DNA of 64,000 nucleotides from CAJQQY01 sp045106765 (GTDB lineage: Bacteria; Bacteroidota; Bacteroidia; Chitinophagales; Saprospiraceae): NCBI GenBank assembly GCA_045106765.1, contig JBGCFD010000070.1, positions 1 through 64,000 of the forward strand, written 5' to 3'. The position numbers and the translations under genes were made by a program. The notes beneath the pieces are model-generated. The model ran no database searches, had not been told where the DNA came from, and saw nothing but the letters and a program-made list of their open reading frames with translations. This document shows positions 26,601 through 35,005 of the stretch, in pieces. Position 1 is the first letter of the stretch. Each line of letters begins with the position of its first letter.

Positions 26601-28073
26601 ATGCATTTTAAAGAAGGGAAGTTAATACAGTTATTAAGTGAAATAGATGAATCAGAACTTAAATCGTTAATGAAATTTGTAAAATCCCCCTATCATAATA
26701 CGAACAAATTAATTATTCCCCTTCTCCAAAAAATCATCGCTTATCATCCAGATTTTGATCATAAAAAATTAACGAAAGAACATCTATATCATTTTATTCA
26801 TTCTGAGGGCAAACCTTATCATGAAGGTAGAATGAATTTACTCATGACTAATTTAGTGAGTGTGATTCAGGATTTTTATATGTATCAGGAATTTCAAAAA
26901 GATAAAATTTTGCAGAGGAGATTAAAGGGGAAAGCGTACAGTAACCGAAATTTGTATAAAAATTATAAGAAGGAAGTGGAGGTAGTTTTAGATGATTTGG
27001 AGAAGTCGCCTTTTAGGGAGGAGGAGTATTTTTTTCAGAGGTATGATGCTGAGCAAAAATTATTTTTTCATATAGAGACTCCAAAAAATCATGATGGTGC
27101 AATTTATCTTCAGAATGCCATGGAGAATTTAGATTTATTTTATATGACTGCGAAATTGAATTTAGCTTCCGAGCAAATAACTATGACAAAGAGGTTAAAT
27201 ATATCAAAGGAAATTATTTTCTTGAATCCGATATTATCCCATTTAGAAATTAGAAAAAATCAACCAAATGTATTAGGGATTTACTATAAAATAATAAAAC
27301 TTCGAATAGAAGAAAATTCGATAAATTATTATTATGAAATAAAGGAAAAGCTTTCTTCTTGCCTCAATAGTATTAAACTATTAAGCCAGAAATTAATCTA
27401 TTTCAATTTAGTTAATTATGGAATCGGTCTGTTAAATCAAGGAGATAAAGATATTTTGAAGGAGCTATTAATTCTATATAAATTTGGAATAAGTCAAAAT
27501 TTTATCATTAATAATAATACAATTTCACCTTCAACTTATTCTAATATTTCATTAATATCAACAAACTCAGGGGAGTTTGAATGGAGTTTGAATTTTATTC
27601 TGGAGTATGAAGGATATTTACCAAAAGGAGAGATATACTTTACAAAATTAATGGCACTTGCTTTTTTAAATTATCGTAAAGGATTTGCTGAAGACGATAA
27701 CCATTTTTCTAAAACTTTAGAATTGCTTCGAGAAATAACTTATAGTAAGAAGAATATATTCCTTTTTTTAAGATCAAGGTTGTTATGGATCAGGACGTCT
27801 TTTGAAATATTAAAAGATGATAGGTCTTATCATTTAACCTTATTAGATTATATTAAAAGTTTTGAATCCCAACTTAAAAAAGATAATGTGCTTTCTCCTG
27901 AAAGAGTGCAAAGATATTTTTCATTTATTTTATATGTAAAAAAGATTATTAAACTTTTAATGAAAAATAACAGAAGTAAAGAGGAGGTTGATAAAGTTCT
28001 TAGTGAAATAGAAAATCAGAGTAATATTGCTTTGAAGAATTGGTTCATAGAAAAATTGGAGGAGTTTCATTGA
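26601..28073 (+). CDS. Large helical protein of unknown function (paralogue group 1)
   Basis: 490 residues, no signal peptide, no membrane segments, rich in Lys, Leu, Ile, Phe and Tyr and almost wholly alpha-helical by pattern. The start KLIQLLSEIDESELKSLMKF, SPYHNTNKLI resembles a Bacteroidota family of about 480-500 residues seen in several copies per genome; I know no function for it. The same size and build recur in the gene at 45385, and both have TGATAATCA 50-61 nt before the start. Standalone, directly facing the small peptide gene. Confidence 0.75.
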   Translation: MHFKEGKLIQLLSEIDESELKSLMKFVKSPYHNTNKLIIPLLQKIIAYHPDFDHKKLTKEHLYHFIHSEGKPYHEGRMNLLMTNLVSVIQDFYMYQEFQKDKILQRRLKGKAYSNRNLYKNYKKEVEVVLDDLEKSPFREEEYFFQRYDAEQKLFFHIETPKNHDGAIYLQNAMENLDLFYMTAKLNLASEQITMTKRLNISKEIIFLNPILSHLEIRKNQPNVLGIYYKIIKLRIEENSINYYYEIKEKLSSCLNSIKLLSQKLIYFNLVNYGIGLLNQGDKDILKELLILYKFGISQNFIINNNTISPSTYSNISLISTNSGEFEWSLNFILEYEGYLPKGEIYFTKLMALAFLNYRKGFAEDDNHFSKTLELLREITYSKKNIFLFLRSRLLWIRTSFEILKDDRSYHLTLLDYIKSFESQLKKDNVLSPERVQRYFSFILYVKKIIKLLMKNNRSKEEVDKVLSEIENQSNIALKNWFIEKLEEFH

Positions 28074-28090
28074 AACTCCTCCTGTAGTCG

Positions 28091-28204
28091 CTAGCCATCT
28101 GTAATATCATCATTTCCAATTCCACCCTTCACTTTCTTCAAAGCTTCTTTTTTGATAGCAAATTTTTTAAAGTCTTTTAGTTTTTTTACTTTTTGAGTTT
28201 TCAT
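28091..28204 (-). CDS. Short peptide with double-glycine (KGG) leader
   Basis: 37 residues, too short for normal gene calling. It starts MKTQKVKKLKDFKKFAIKKE and ends ALKKVKGGIGNDDITDG. The amphipathic lysine-rich leader with L-x-x-V-x-GG matches the double-glycine leader of bacteriocin/RiPP-type precursors common in Bacteroidota, which leaves a nine-residue acidic tail IGNDDITDG. In-frame starts at 28228 and 28231 could extend the N-terminus to 45-46 residues. No modification enzyme, C39 exporter or immunity gene is nearby. It ends 18 bp from the stop of the convergent 490-residue gene. The function is inference from the leader. Confidence 0.5.
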   Translation of the reverse strand: MKTQKVKKLKDFKKFAIKKEALKKVKGGIGNDDITDG

Positions 28205-28231
28205 AAGACGTATATATTTAGTGTTCATCAT

Positions 28232-28516
28232 AAGGTCAAGACCTCGATAAACTAGGTTAGAAATCAGATTGTAAATACATTGTTACAACAACAAGATTAA
28301 TCTAATCGTACCAGGTGACAGCCCATGAAATAGGCAAATCAATAACCAAACTTGTGTCTCAGAAATAAATGAAGAAGACGAGAAATTTTAGTTTTATAGC
28401 TTTGTCTTCGTTGCGTTTTATTTTCTGCTTTGTTGTTACTTATTATAACATAACAATTGTCAAAAAAATTCCATAGGATGCGATTTTTTAACAATTTATT
28501 TTTTAGGATATTTTTC
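28232..28516. other. Gap upstream of the KGG peptide
   Basis: Nothing definite. It should hold the promoter of the peptide gene, but no convincing TAnnTTTG/TTG pair was seen. A weak inverted repeat around GAAGAC / GTCTTC lies near 28368-28417. Confidence 0.4.
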
Positions 28517-29980
28517 CTAAAAAACTTCAGCTACACCATATCGTCTGACATCTCCAATAGCTTCTAATTTTTTTCCATCATTAAAAATAGAATGAACACC
28601 TCCAAAATACATTGCCAATTCTTCCCAAAAAACGGTATTTTCTTTTTCCAAAGAAAAATCAAAACCTCTTTCTATTTGAAACTTTTCTTCTTGAAAATGA
28701 ACTCGTGGATGATGGGTACTTTCTCTAAGATTATTTTGTTTTTCATAGAGTTGAAAAATCACTTGACCAATTGCAAATGGAATTCTTCCTGCACCACCAG
28801 ACCCTGCGATAAATTCCAAATCGCCATTTTTTTGAGTAATAATAGTTGGAGTCATCATCGAATGCAATCGAGTATTGGGAACCCAAGAATGTGCGCCATC
28901 TGGCAATAAAAATATTTCTCCCAACATATTATTGAGTTGCATATTAGTGTCAGGAATAAAATACCCACAACCTTCACCGATCGAACTGGTCAAGCTAACT
29001 GCATTGCCCCAACGATCTAGAATATTAAAATGTGAAGTGCCTCGGTTGGAAGAAATCGAAGGTTGGAACTTGAAATTATTATTTGGAACTAGGTGGTCAA
29101 GATGTGTTTTAATTTTAAATTCATCTGCTACCATACTTTGAGTTGTTTCCATAGCAAGGGCGAGAGAAGATTCATTTTTGTTGACTTGCGATAACATCAT
29201 AGCTAGCATTGCACCACCTTTACTCGGACCATTGGGCAAATAAATAATTCGATTTTTATAATTAAATTTTAAAGGATCGAGTACATTGACTTGGTAATTT
29301 TCGAAGTCAGCTCTCATTAAAAAACCACCTCTTTGTTGGCTATCTTCTGCAATTTTTTTTGCAATCTCTCCTTGATAAAATCCTCGTTTTCCTTCCGAGG
29401 CAATGAAGGTTAGAAAATCTGCCATTCTTGGCATTTGAATCAAATCTCCTTCTTCTTTTATTTTTCCATTGGGTTTGAAAAATATATTTTTCACCTTAGG
29501 ATCTTGCCGAAAGATAGGTTCAAGTAATTGGAAATCAAATGCTTGAAAAGTATCAAGTGGGACCCCTTCTTTGGCTAATTGAATAGCTGGTTGAACTAAT
29601 TCTTTCATCGGAATTGTTCCGAATCTCCGATGCATTTCAAAAACTCCTGCGATACTTCCTGGAACTGCTGCTGACCCTAAACCAACATGAAAGGTCTCAG
29701 AGTCACTTCCAAAATCAATTTCCACAGGATAGAAATCAAGTCCGTTTAAATTTTTTTTATTGATAGGAGTTTGGCAAAAAAAATCAAAAAACTGAATGTC
29801 TCCTTTGGCAGTTCTAGTCAATGCAAAACCATTTCCTCCTGCGGACGCCATACAAGGTTCAGCAATAAACATGGCAAAATGTGCTGCGATGGCAGCATCA
29901 AATGCATTGCCTTTGGCGAGTAAAATTTCTTTGGCTACAGCAAGAGTAGTTTCGTGTCCTGCGGAAATGGCTTGTTGCAT
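28517..29980 (-). CDS. Gamma-glutamyltransferase family protein
   Basis: 487 residues of the N-terminal-nucleophile GGT family, which hydrolyses or transfers gamma-glutamyl groups from glutathione and similar compounds. Visible: AAIAAHFAMFIAEPCMASAGGNGF at the start, the autocleavage threonine about residue 314 in SNRGTSHFNILDRWGNA, SLTSSIGEGCGYF and the oxyanion GSGGAGRIP. It is shorter than typical GGTs (about 580) and starts straight at the catalytic fold with no signal peptide, so a cytoplasmic location is suggested. A cephalosporin acylase-like or other gamma-glutamyl hydrolase is possible. Confidence 0.83.
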   Translation of the reverse strand: MQQAISAGHETTLAVAKEILLAKGNAFDAAIAAHFAMFIAEPCMASAGGNGFALTRTAKGDIQFFDFFCQTPINKKNLNGLDFYPVEIDFGSDSETFHVGLGSAAVPGSIAGVFEMHRRFGTIPMKELVQPAIQLAKEGVPLDTFQAFDFQLLEPIFRQDPKVKNIFFKPNGKIKEEGDLIQMPRMADFLTFIASEGKRGFYQGEIAKKIAEDSQQRGGFLMRADFENYQVNVLDPLKFNYKNRIIYLPNGPSKGGAMLAMMLSQVNKNESSLALAMETTQSMVADEFKIKTHLDHLVPNNNFKFQPSISSNRGTSHFNILDRWGNAVSLTSSIGEGCGYFIPDTNMQLNNMLGEIFLLPDGAHSWVPNTRLHSMMTPTIITQKNGDLEFIAGSGGAGRIPFAIGQVIFQLYEKQNNLRESTHHPRVHFQEEKFQIERGFDFSLEKENTVFWEELAMYFGGVHSIFNDGKKLEAIGDVRRYGVAEVF

Positions 29981-30030
29981 GTTTGTTTTTTTGGAGAAAA
30001 GAAAAGTTGAAAATAAAGAAAAGTTTTAAA

Positions 30031-30078
30031 ATCAAAAGACTCGAATCTTTATCTTTAAAAATTCGAGTCTTTTGATTT
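30031..30078. terminator. Perfect 16-bp terminator between gnd and the GGT gene
   Basis: ATCAAAAGACTCGAAT / ATTCGAGTCTTTTGAT with a 14-nt loop and a T-run. Both neighbours are on the reverse strand, so it would end the gnd transcript. Confidence 0.88.
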
Positions 30079-30092
30079 TTTTTAGAAAAAAA

Positions 30093-31505
30093 TTACTCCC
30101 ACTCCGTGTGAAAAATACCATCCTTATCCACTCGCTCATAAGTATGTGATCCAAAATGATCTCGTTGAGCTTGTGTCAAATTCAACGGCAATCTTCCATC
30201 TCGATACGCATCAAAATAAGCCAATGAAGTTGAAAATGCTAAAGTAGGAACTCCTGCATCAATTGACTTTTTTATAATAGATCGAAGTGCATTATGATTT
30301 CGTTTTAGATGTTTTGCAAAAGTTTTATCAATCATCAAATTAGGCAAATTAGCATCAGTTGAATATGCTTTTCTAATGTCTTCCAACAATGCTGCTCGAA
30401 TGATACAACCACCTCTCCAAATTCTTGCAGTTGCTTCTAAGTCTAATCCAAAACCTTTTTCTTTCGAGGCATCTGCCAACAAAGCCATTCCTTGAGAATA
30501 AGCTGTGATAAAGGCAAAAAATAAGGCATCACCAACCTCTTTCACTAATTTAGTTTTGTCCAATTTAATTTTAGAAGATTTAATTTTTAAAATTTTTGAA
30601 GCGGCGAGTCGTTCATTTTTCAAAGAAGAAATTCCACGCATCGTAACGGCAGCATCAATCGTCGGAACAGGAATTCCAAAGTCCATCGCATTTTGCGAAG
30701 TCCATTTTCCAGTTCCTTTTTGTTTGGCTTTATCGAGAATTTTATCAATCAACATGCCTTTACCGAGCTCATCTTTTTGAGAAAAAATTTCTGCGGTAAT
30801 TTCGACTAAGAAGGATTTTAATTTTCCTCGATTATATTTTTTATAAGCTTGATGTAATTCTTCATTGTTTAAGCCACCAATATTCTTCAAAATATCGTAG
30901 CTCTCTGCGAGCAATTGCATCATGGCATATTCGATTCCATTGTGCACCATTTTTACATAATTTCCAGCCGAACCTTTTCCCATGTATGCAACGCAAGGTT
31001 CGTCATTTACTTTGGCAGAAACGGCTTCCAAAATCTTCTTTACCTTATTATAAGCTTGCTTCGAACCACCGGGCATAATGCTCGGTCCAAATCTTGCCCC
31101 TTTCGCTCCACCTGAAACTCCTACTCCTAAAAATGTTACTTTTTTTTCTTTCAAATATTCCAATCGTCTCTCCGTATCTTCAAAAAAAGAATTACCTCCA
31201 TCGATAATTACATCGTTTGGTTCGATATGTTTGAGTAGCCCGTCGATGACAATATCAACGACTTTTCCAGCAGGAACGAGTAACATGATTTTACGAGGTT
31301 TTTTTAGCGAAGCGACAAAATCTTTCATGTCGGTAGTTGCTTTAGCAGGTTTGCCATCAGCTTCTTCCACAAGTGATTGAACTTGTTTTTTGTTGGTGTC
31401 CAATCCAATAATCGAATAACCATGATCGGCTACATTCAATAAAAAATTTCTACCCATTACGCCAAGTCCGACCATTCCGAAATCGTATAATTTCTTTTTA
31501 CTCAT
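30093..31505 (-). CDS. gnd: 6-phosphogluconate dehydrogenase, decarboxylating
   Basis: 470 residues from ATG 31503-31505 (MSKKKLYDFGMVGLGVMGRN); an upstream ATG in frame adds 12 unlikely residues. NADP-binding GLGVMGRN at the start, DGGNSFFEDTERR, GVGVSGGAKGARFGPSIMPGG with the catalytic Lys-Asn stretch SAGNYVKMVHNGIEYAMMQL, and the C-terminal swapped tail DHFGSHTYERVD. Makes ribulose-5-phosphate and NADPH. It is divergent from zwf-pgl across a 206-bp gap, and together they supply the oxidative pentose phosphate pathway. Confidence 0.97.
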   Translation of the reverse strand: MSKKKLYDFGMVGLGVMGRNFLLNVADHGYSIIGLDTNKKQVQSLVEEADGKPAKATTDMKDFVASLKKPRKIMLLVPAGKVVDIVIDGLLKHIEPNDVIIDGGNSFFEDTERRLEYLKEKKVTFLGVGVSGGAKGARFGPSIMPGGSKQAYNKVKKILEAVSAKVNDEPCVAYMGKGSAGNYVKMVHNGIEYAMMQLLAESYDILKNIGGLNNEELHQAYKKYNRGKLKSFLVEITAEIFSQKDELGKGMLIDKILDKAKQKGTGKWTSQNAMDFGIPVPTIDAAVTMRGISSLKNERLAASKILKIKSSKIKLDKTKLVKEVGDALFFAFITAYSQGMALLADASKEKGFGLDLEATARIWRGGCIIRAALLEDIRKAYSTDANLPNLMIDKTFAKHLKRNHNALRSIIKKSIDAGVPTLAFSTSLAYFDAYRDGRLPLNLTQAQRDHFGSHTYERVDKDGIFHTEWE

Positions 31506-31652
31506 AATGCTGATTTGATTTTTTTGAAAAAATATTTGCAATAATACGCATTGCTAAAATATTTATTTGCATGAATTTTATTTCAAGTAAACAATTTTAT
31601 TAAAAATGGTTTTTACAAAGACATAAATTCTTCAATAATTTTTTAGTTGAGG

Positions 31653-31683
31653 TTGTTGGAGTAATTGTTTTTAAGTAGGTTTG
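31653..31683 (+). promoter_or_regulatory. Promoter of zwf
   Basis: TTG at 31653-31655 and TAGGTTTG at 31676-31683, spacer 20 nt, fit the Bacteroidota consensus. It gives a leader of about 22 nt to the zwf start. Confidence 0.5.
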
Positions 31684-31711
31684 ACGAAAATAAATGTAAC
31701 CAATTAAAAAT

Positions 31712-33238
31712 ATGAATGGAGTAATCTTTGTAATTTTTGGCGCATCGGGCGATTTGGCGGTGCGTAAATTAATACCTGCAATTTATGAATTGCACCAAGG
31801 AAAATATTTGCCTGATAATTTTGCGGTACTTGGAGTGAGTCGTTCGGATTATTCGAATGAGGCATTTCGAAGTAAAGTTTTTTTCGCTAACGAATTTATT
31901 GATCATCAGGAAAAAGGAGAAAGAGACGAGGAAATGGAAAAGAATTTCGCCGAACGATTATCTTATATTCCTATTCAGACTTCCGTATCTGATGACTATG
32001 CAAAGGTGAAAGATGAGTTGGCAAAGTTGGATGAGAAATTCAACATTGGAGGAAATTATATTTATTACTTATCGACACCTCCATTTTTATACGAAACGAT
32101 TCCAACTTGTTTGGCAGCACATGGTTTGAATGAAGAGAAAGATGGGTGGAAAAGATTGGTCATTGAAAAACCATTTGGCTATGATTTAGAAACTGCGATT
32201 GAGTTAAATAAAAATATCAAAAATAATTTTGACGAAAATCAAATCTATCGGATCGACCATTATCTCGGAAAAGAAACCGTGCAAAATTTATTAGTCACTC
32301 GTTTTGCCAACGGAATTTTTGAGCCACTCTGGAATCGAAATTATATTGAGCATGTACAGATTACAAATGCCGAAAATTTGACCGTCGGAAGTCGTGGAGG
32401 TTATTATGATAAATCTGGTGCGTTGCGAGATATGTTTCAAAACCACTTGATGCAAATAATTGCACACATCGGAATGGAACCACCGATTGCTGCGGATGCT
32501 GCTGCGATTCGAGATGAAAAATTAAAATTACTAAAATCTATTCGTCCAATCAAAGAAGCCGATGTTCCTTCGCAAGTTATTCGAGGTCAATATACTTCCT
32601 CAACAATTAACAAAGAAAGAGTTAATGGTTACAGAAAAGAAGAAGGAGTACCAAAGGATTCTCGAACAGAAACTTTTGTTGCGTTAAAATTCTTTATTGA
32701 TAATTGGCGATGGGCAGGAGTTCCATTTTATGTTCGATCTGGAAAAGCACTACCAACCAAAGTGACAGAAGTTGTGATAACTTTTAAAGACCCACCGAAC
32801 GCACTTTTTCGAAAAGAGGAGCAGGTGTATAATGATAATAATCAATTGATTATTCGAATTCAACCAGACGAAGGTTTGGTGTTGAAATTTGGAATGAAAG
32901 TGCCGGGAGCAGGTTTTGAAGTAAAAGATGTAGGGATGGATTTTCATTATTCAGATTTGACGGATGCACATGTTCCTGCTGCCTACGAACGATTATTGTT
33001 GGATGTAATAAAAGGAGATGCGACACTTTATGCAAGAGGAGATTCTGTCGAAGAGGCTTGGCGATTTGTTGAACCGATCTTGCAGGCTTGGAAAAATAAA
33101 CCTGAAATAAAAGTGCATGGTTATCCTGCCGGAACTTGGGGACCAACTGTTGTGTCAAAATTAATTGAATCTGATAGCGTTACCTGGAGGAATCCATGTA
33201 GTAATTTGACGGCGGATGATAATTATTCTGAACTTTAG
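31712..33238 (+). CDS. zwf: Glucose-6-phosphate 1-dehydrogenase
   Basis: 508 residues. N-terminal nucleotide-binding FGASGDLAVRKLIPAIYEL, active-site RIDHYLGKETVQNL near residue 180 with the catalytic His in the DHYLGKE box, EKPFGYDLETA, and the C-terminal RRYGWAG-type region as NWRWAGVPFYVRSGKALP. First step of the oxidative pentose phosphate pathway, forming 6-phosphogluconolactone and NADPH. Followed 92 bp later by pgl. Confidence 0.97.
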   Translation: MNGVIFVIFGASGDLAVRKLIPAIYELHQGKYLPDNFAVLGVSRSDYSNEAFRSKVFFANEFIDHQEKGERDEEMEKNFAERLSYIPIQTSVSDDYAKVKDELAKLDEKFNIGGNYIYYLSTPPFLYETIPTCLAAHGLNEEKDGWKRLVIEKPFGYDLETAIELNKNIKNNFDENQIYRIDHYLGKETVQNLLVTRFANGIFEPLWNRNYIEHVQITNAENLTVGSRGGYYDKSGALRDMFQNHLMQIIAHIGMEPPIAADAAAIRDEKLKLLKSIRPIKEADVPSQVIRGQYTSSTINKERVNGYRKEEGVPKDSRTETFVALKFFIDNWRWAGVPFYVRSGKALPTKVTEVVITFKDPPNALFRKEEQVYNDNNQLIIRIQPDEGLVLKFGMKVPGAGFEVKDVGMDFHYSDLTDAHVPAAYERLLLDVIKGDATLYARGDSVEEAWRFVEPILQAWKNKPEIKVHGYPAGTWGPTVVSKLIESDSVTWRNPCSNLTADDNYSEL

Positions 33239-33247
33239 AAAATGATA

Positions 33248-33313
33248 TTTTTTAACGCAGAGATGCAGAGAGTTTTGAAGAAATAATAACTCTTTGCTCT
33301 TTGCGTTGAAAAA
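33248..33313. repeat. Imperfect inverted repeat between zwf and pgl
   Basis: Left arm TTTTTTAACGCAGAGATGCA (33248-33274 overall) mirrors right arm ending CTTTGCGTTGAAAAA (33288-33313), about 22 of 26 matching. It is built on a repeated GCAGAG unit (AACGCAGAGATGCAGAGAG) and lies inside an operon. Confidence 0.6.
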
Positions 33314-33330
33314 TTTAAAAATAAATAAAA

Positions 33331-34035
33331 ATGCCCACCACTCATATTTTTAAAAACAACGAAGCAGTTGCAGAAGCCTTCGCCGATTTTTTGCAAAAAG
33401 AAATTTCGAAAGTAGAAAAAATAAACATCGCACTTTCTGGTGGGAGTACTCCTAAAGTTTTATTTGACATTTTAGCCAAAAAATATGCAGATAAAATTGA
33501 ATGGGAAAAAGTTCATTTCTATTGGGGTGATGAACGTTGCGTTCCGCCAAATGATGAGGAGAGTAATTATAAAATGACTGATGAAAAACTTTTTCAACAC
33601 ATCAATATTCCTTCTGAAAATATTCATCGAATCTTTGGCGAAAATGATCCAACCGAAGAAGCCGATCGCTATGGAAAATTAATTGAATGGAATCTTTTTT
33701 TAAAAGATGGTTTACCAATTTTTGATTTAATTATTTTAGGAATGGGAAGTGATGGACATACCGCTTCTATTTTTCCACATCAAATAGAGCTGTTAGATGC
33801 AGCTGAAACTTGTGCAGTAGCGATACATCCTAAGTCAGGACAAAGAAGAATTACCTTGACTGGAAATGTGATCAATGCTGCCAAACAAATTCACTTTTTA
33901 GTGACAGGAGCTTCAAAAACATCGGTCATCAAAGAAATTTTTTCAAAGAATGGGAACTATAAAACCTATCCCGCTACTTATATTACAAAAGCAGAATGGT
34001 GGATGGATGAGGGAGCTGGAGCCGGAGTTTCATGA
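33331..34035 (+). CDS. pgl: 6-phosphogluconolactonase
   Basis: 234 residues of the DevB-type lactonase. Motifs: NIALSGGSTPKVLFDILAK, FYWGDERCVPPNDEESNY, ILGMGSDGHTASIFPH and KIRRITLT-like QRRITLTGNVINAA. It hydrolyses 6-phosphogluconolactone between zwf and gnd. Likely co-transcribed with zwf. Confidence 0.94.
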   Translation: MPTTHIFKNNEAVAEAFADFLQKEISKVEKINIALSGGSTPKVLFDILAKKYADKIEWEKVHFYWGDERCVPPNDEESNYKMTDEKLFQHINIPSENIHRIFGENDPTEEADRYGKLIEWNLFLKDGLPIFDLIILGMGSDGHTASIFPHQIELLDAAETCAVAIHPKSGQRRITLTGNVINAAKQIHFLVTGASKTSVIKEIFSKNGNYKTYPATYITKAEWWMDEGAGAGVS

Positions 34036-34345
34036 TTGAATAAAGGAGGGTGTAAGAGTATAACTTGCTGATTGTCTGTTGTTTAGCTCATCTAATTTGA
34101 TTGATTAATGCTTTATTGATATATGCCAAATTAAGACTATTGGCATTCTATTTGCATCAGAGTAAATTGTAATATAACGCTACACTACCTACCTAGATCA
34201 ATTTCTTAATATTTCACGCCAATTTTCAGATTCATTTCAATTTAAAAAACTTTTGTGTTTTTTGATTTAGCCTATCTCATGTCTTGTGAGTAGTTAACTC
34301 AAGAGATTTATTCTTTAAAATAAGCGCGATAAAATAATTAATGTT
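34036..34345. promoter_or_regulatory. Upstream region of the H-NOX operon
   Basis: No gene. A dyad ATGCCAA / TTGGCAT with a 10-nt loop (34123-34146) lies about 200 bp before the H-NOX start; it could be an operator for an NO- or redox-dependent regulator or a short hairpin. No convincing promoter box. Confidence 0.35.
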
Positions 34346-35005
34346 ATGTATGGTATAGTAAACAAAGGAATTAGAGATATGGTTATTCGAAATCATGGAG
34401 AAGGCGTTTGGAGAAAAATAGTAGAAGAGGCAGGATGTCAAGAAGACTTTTTTATGAGTATGGAAGTTTATGATGATGCTATAACCTATGATTTAGTAGG
34501 AGCAGCTTCAAAAATATTAAGAACTCCAGCTCATGATATTCTAGTTGCCTTTGGTGAATTTTGGATGATCTTTACAGCAACTGAAGGCTATGGTAACGCA
34601 TTGCAAATTGCAGGAAATACTTTTCCTCAATTTTTAGATCAGCTAGATGATTTGCATCGGCGACTTGGAACGACCTATCGAGAATTAATCCCACCATCAT
34701 TTGTCTGCGAAGAAATAGATGACCAGACTCTAATACTTCAATATCATTCTCATCGAAAAGGATTGACCTCATTAGCAGTAGGTATAGTTCAAGGATTAGG
34801 AAAAAAATTTGATATGGAAGTTGAGATAGAACTCTTGAAAAAACAAGAAGATATTGGTTATGATGAATTTCTAGTAAAATATATTCCAATTCAAAAAGAG
34901 ACAAAAACAGAAGTAAATTTAAGTAGTAAAAAACCAAATAATGAAAAAGGAAAATGTCCATTTAGTGAATTTAGAGGGGCTAACAAAAATATTTCAACTA
35001 ATTGA
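34346..35005 (+). CDS. H-NOX heme-nitric-oxide-binding sensor protein
   Basis: 219 residues of the HNOB fold. Start MYGIVNKGIRDMVIRNHG is typical. The proximal heme ligand is His104 in LDDLHRRLG, and the porphyrin-propionate motif YxSxR is Tyr133-His-Ser135-His-Arg137 (YHSHRKG). At the place of the distal tyrosine of O2-binding H-NOX (nine residues after the motif Tyr) there is Ser142, so it probably binds NO and not O2; that is inference from alignment by eye. The last 40 residues are a variable tail. Its end overlaps the next gene by 65 nt, indicating one operon with the kinase. Confidence 0.92.
   Translation: MYGIVNKGIRDMVIRNHGEGVWRKIVEEAGCQEDFFMSMEVYDDAITYDLVGAASKILRTPAHDILVAFGEFWMIFTATEGYGNALQIAGNTFPQFLDQLDDLHRRLGTTYRELIPPSFVCEEIDDQTLILQYHSHRKGLTSLAVGIVQGLGKKFDMEVEIELLKKQEDIGYDEFLVKYIPIQKETKTEVNLSSKKPNNEKGKCPFSEFRGANKNISTN

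Noticed and set aside
34941..35005. Frameshift joining H-NOX and kinase into one protein
   Set aside because: The kinase has a good ATG of its own within the overlap, and the tail of the H-NOX ends normally; coupled translation is simpler.
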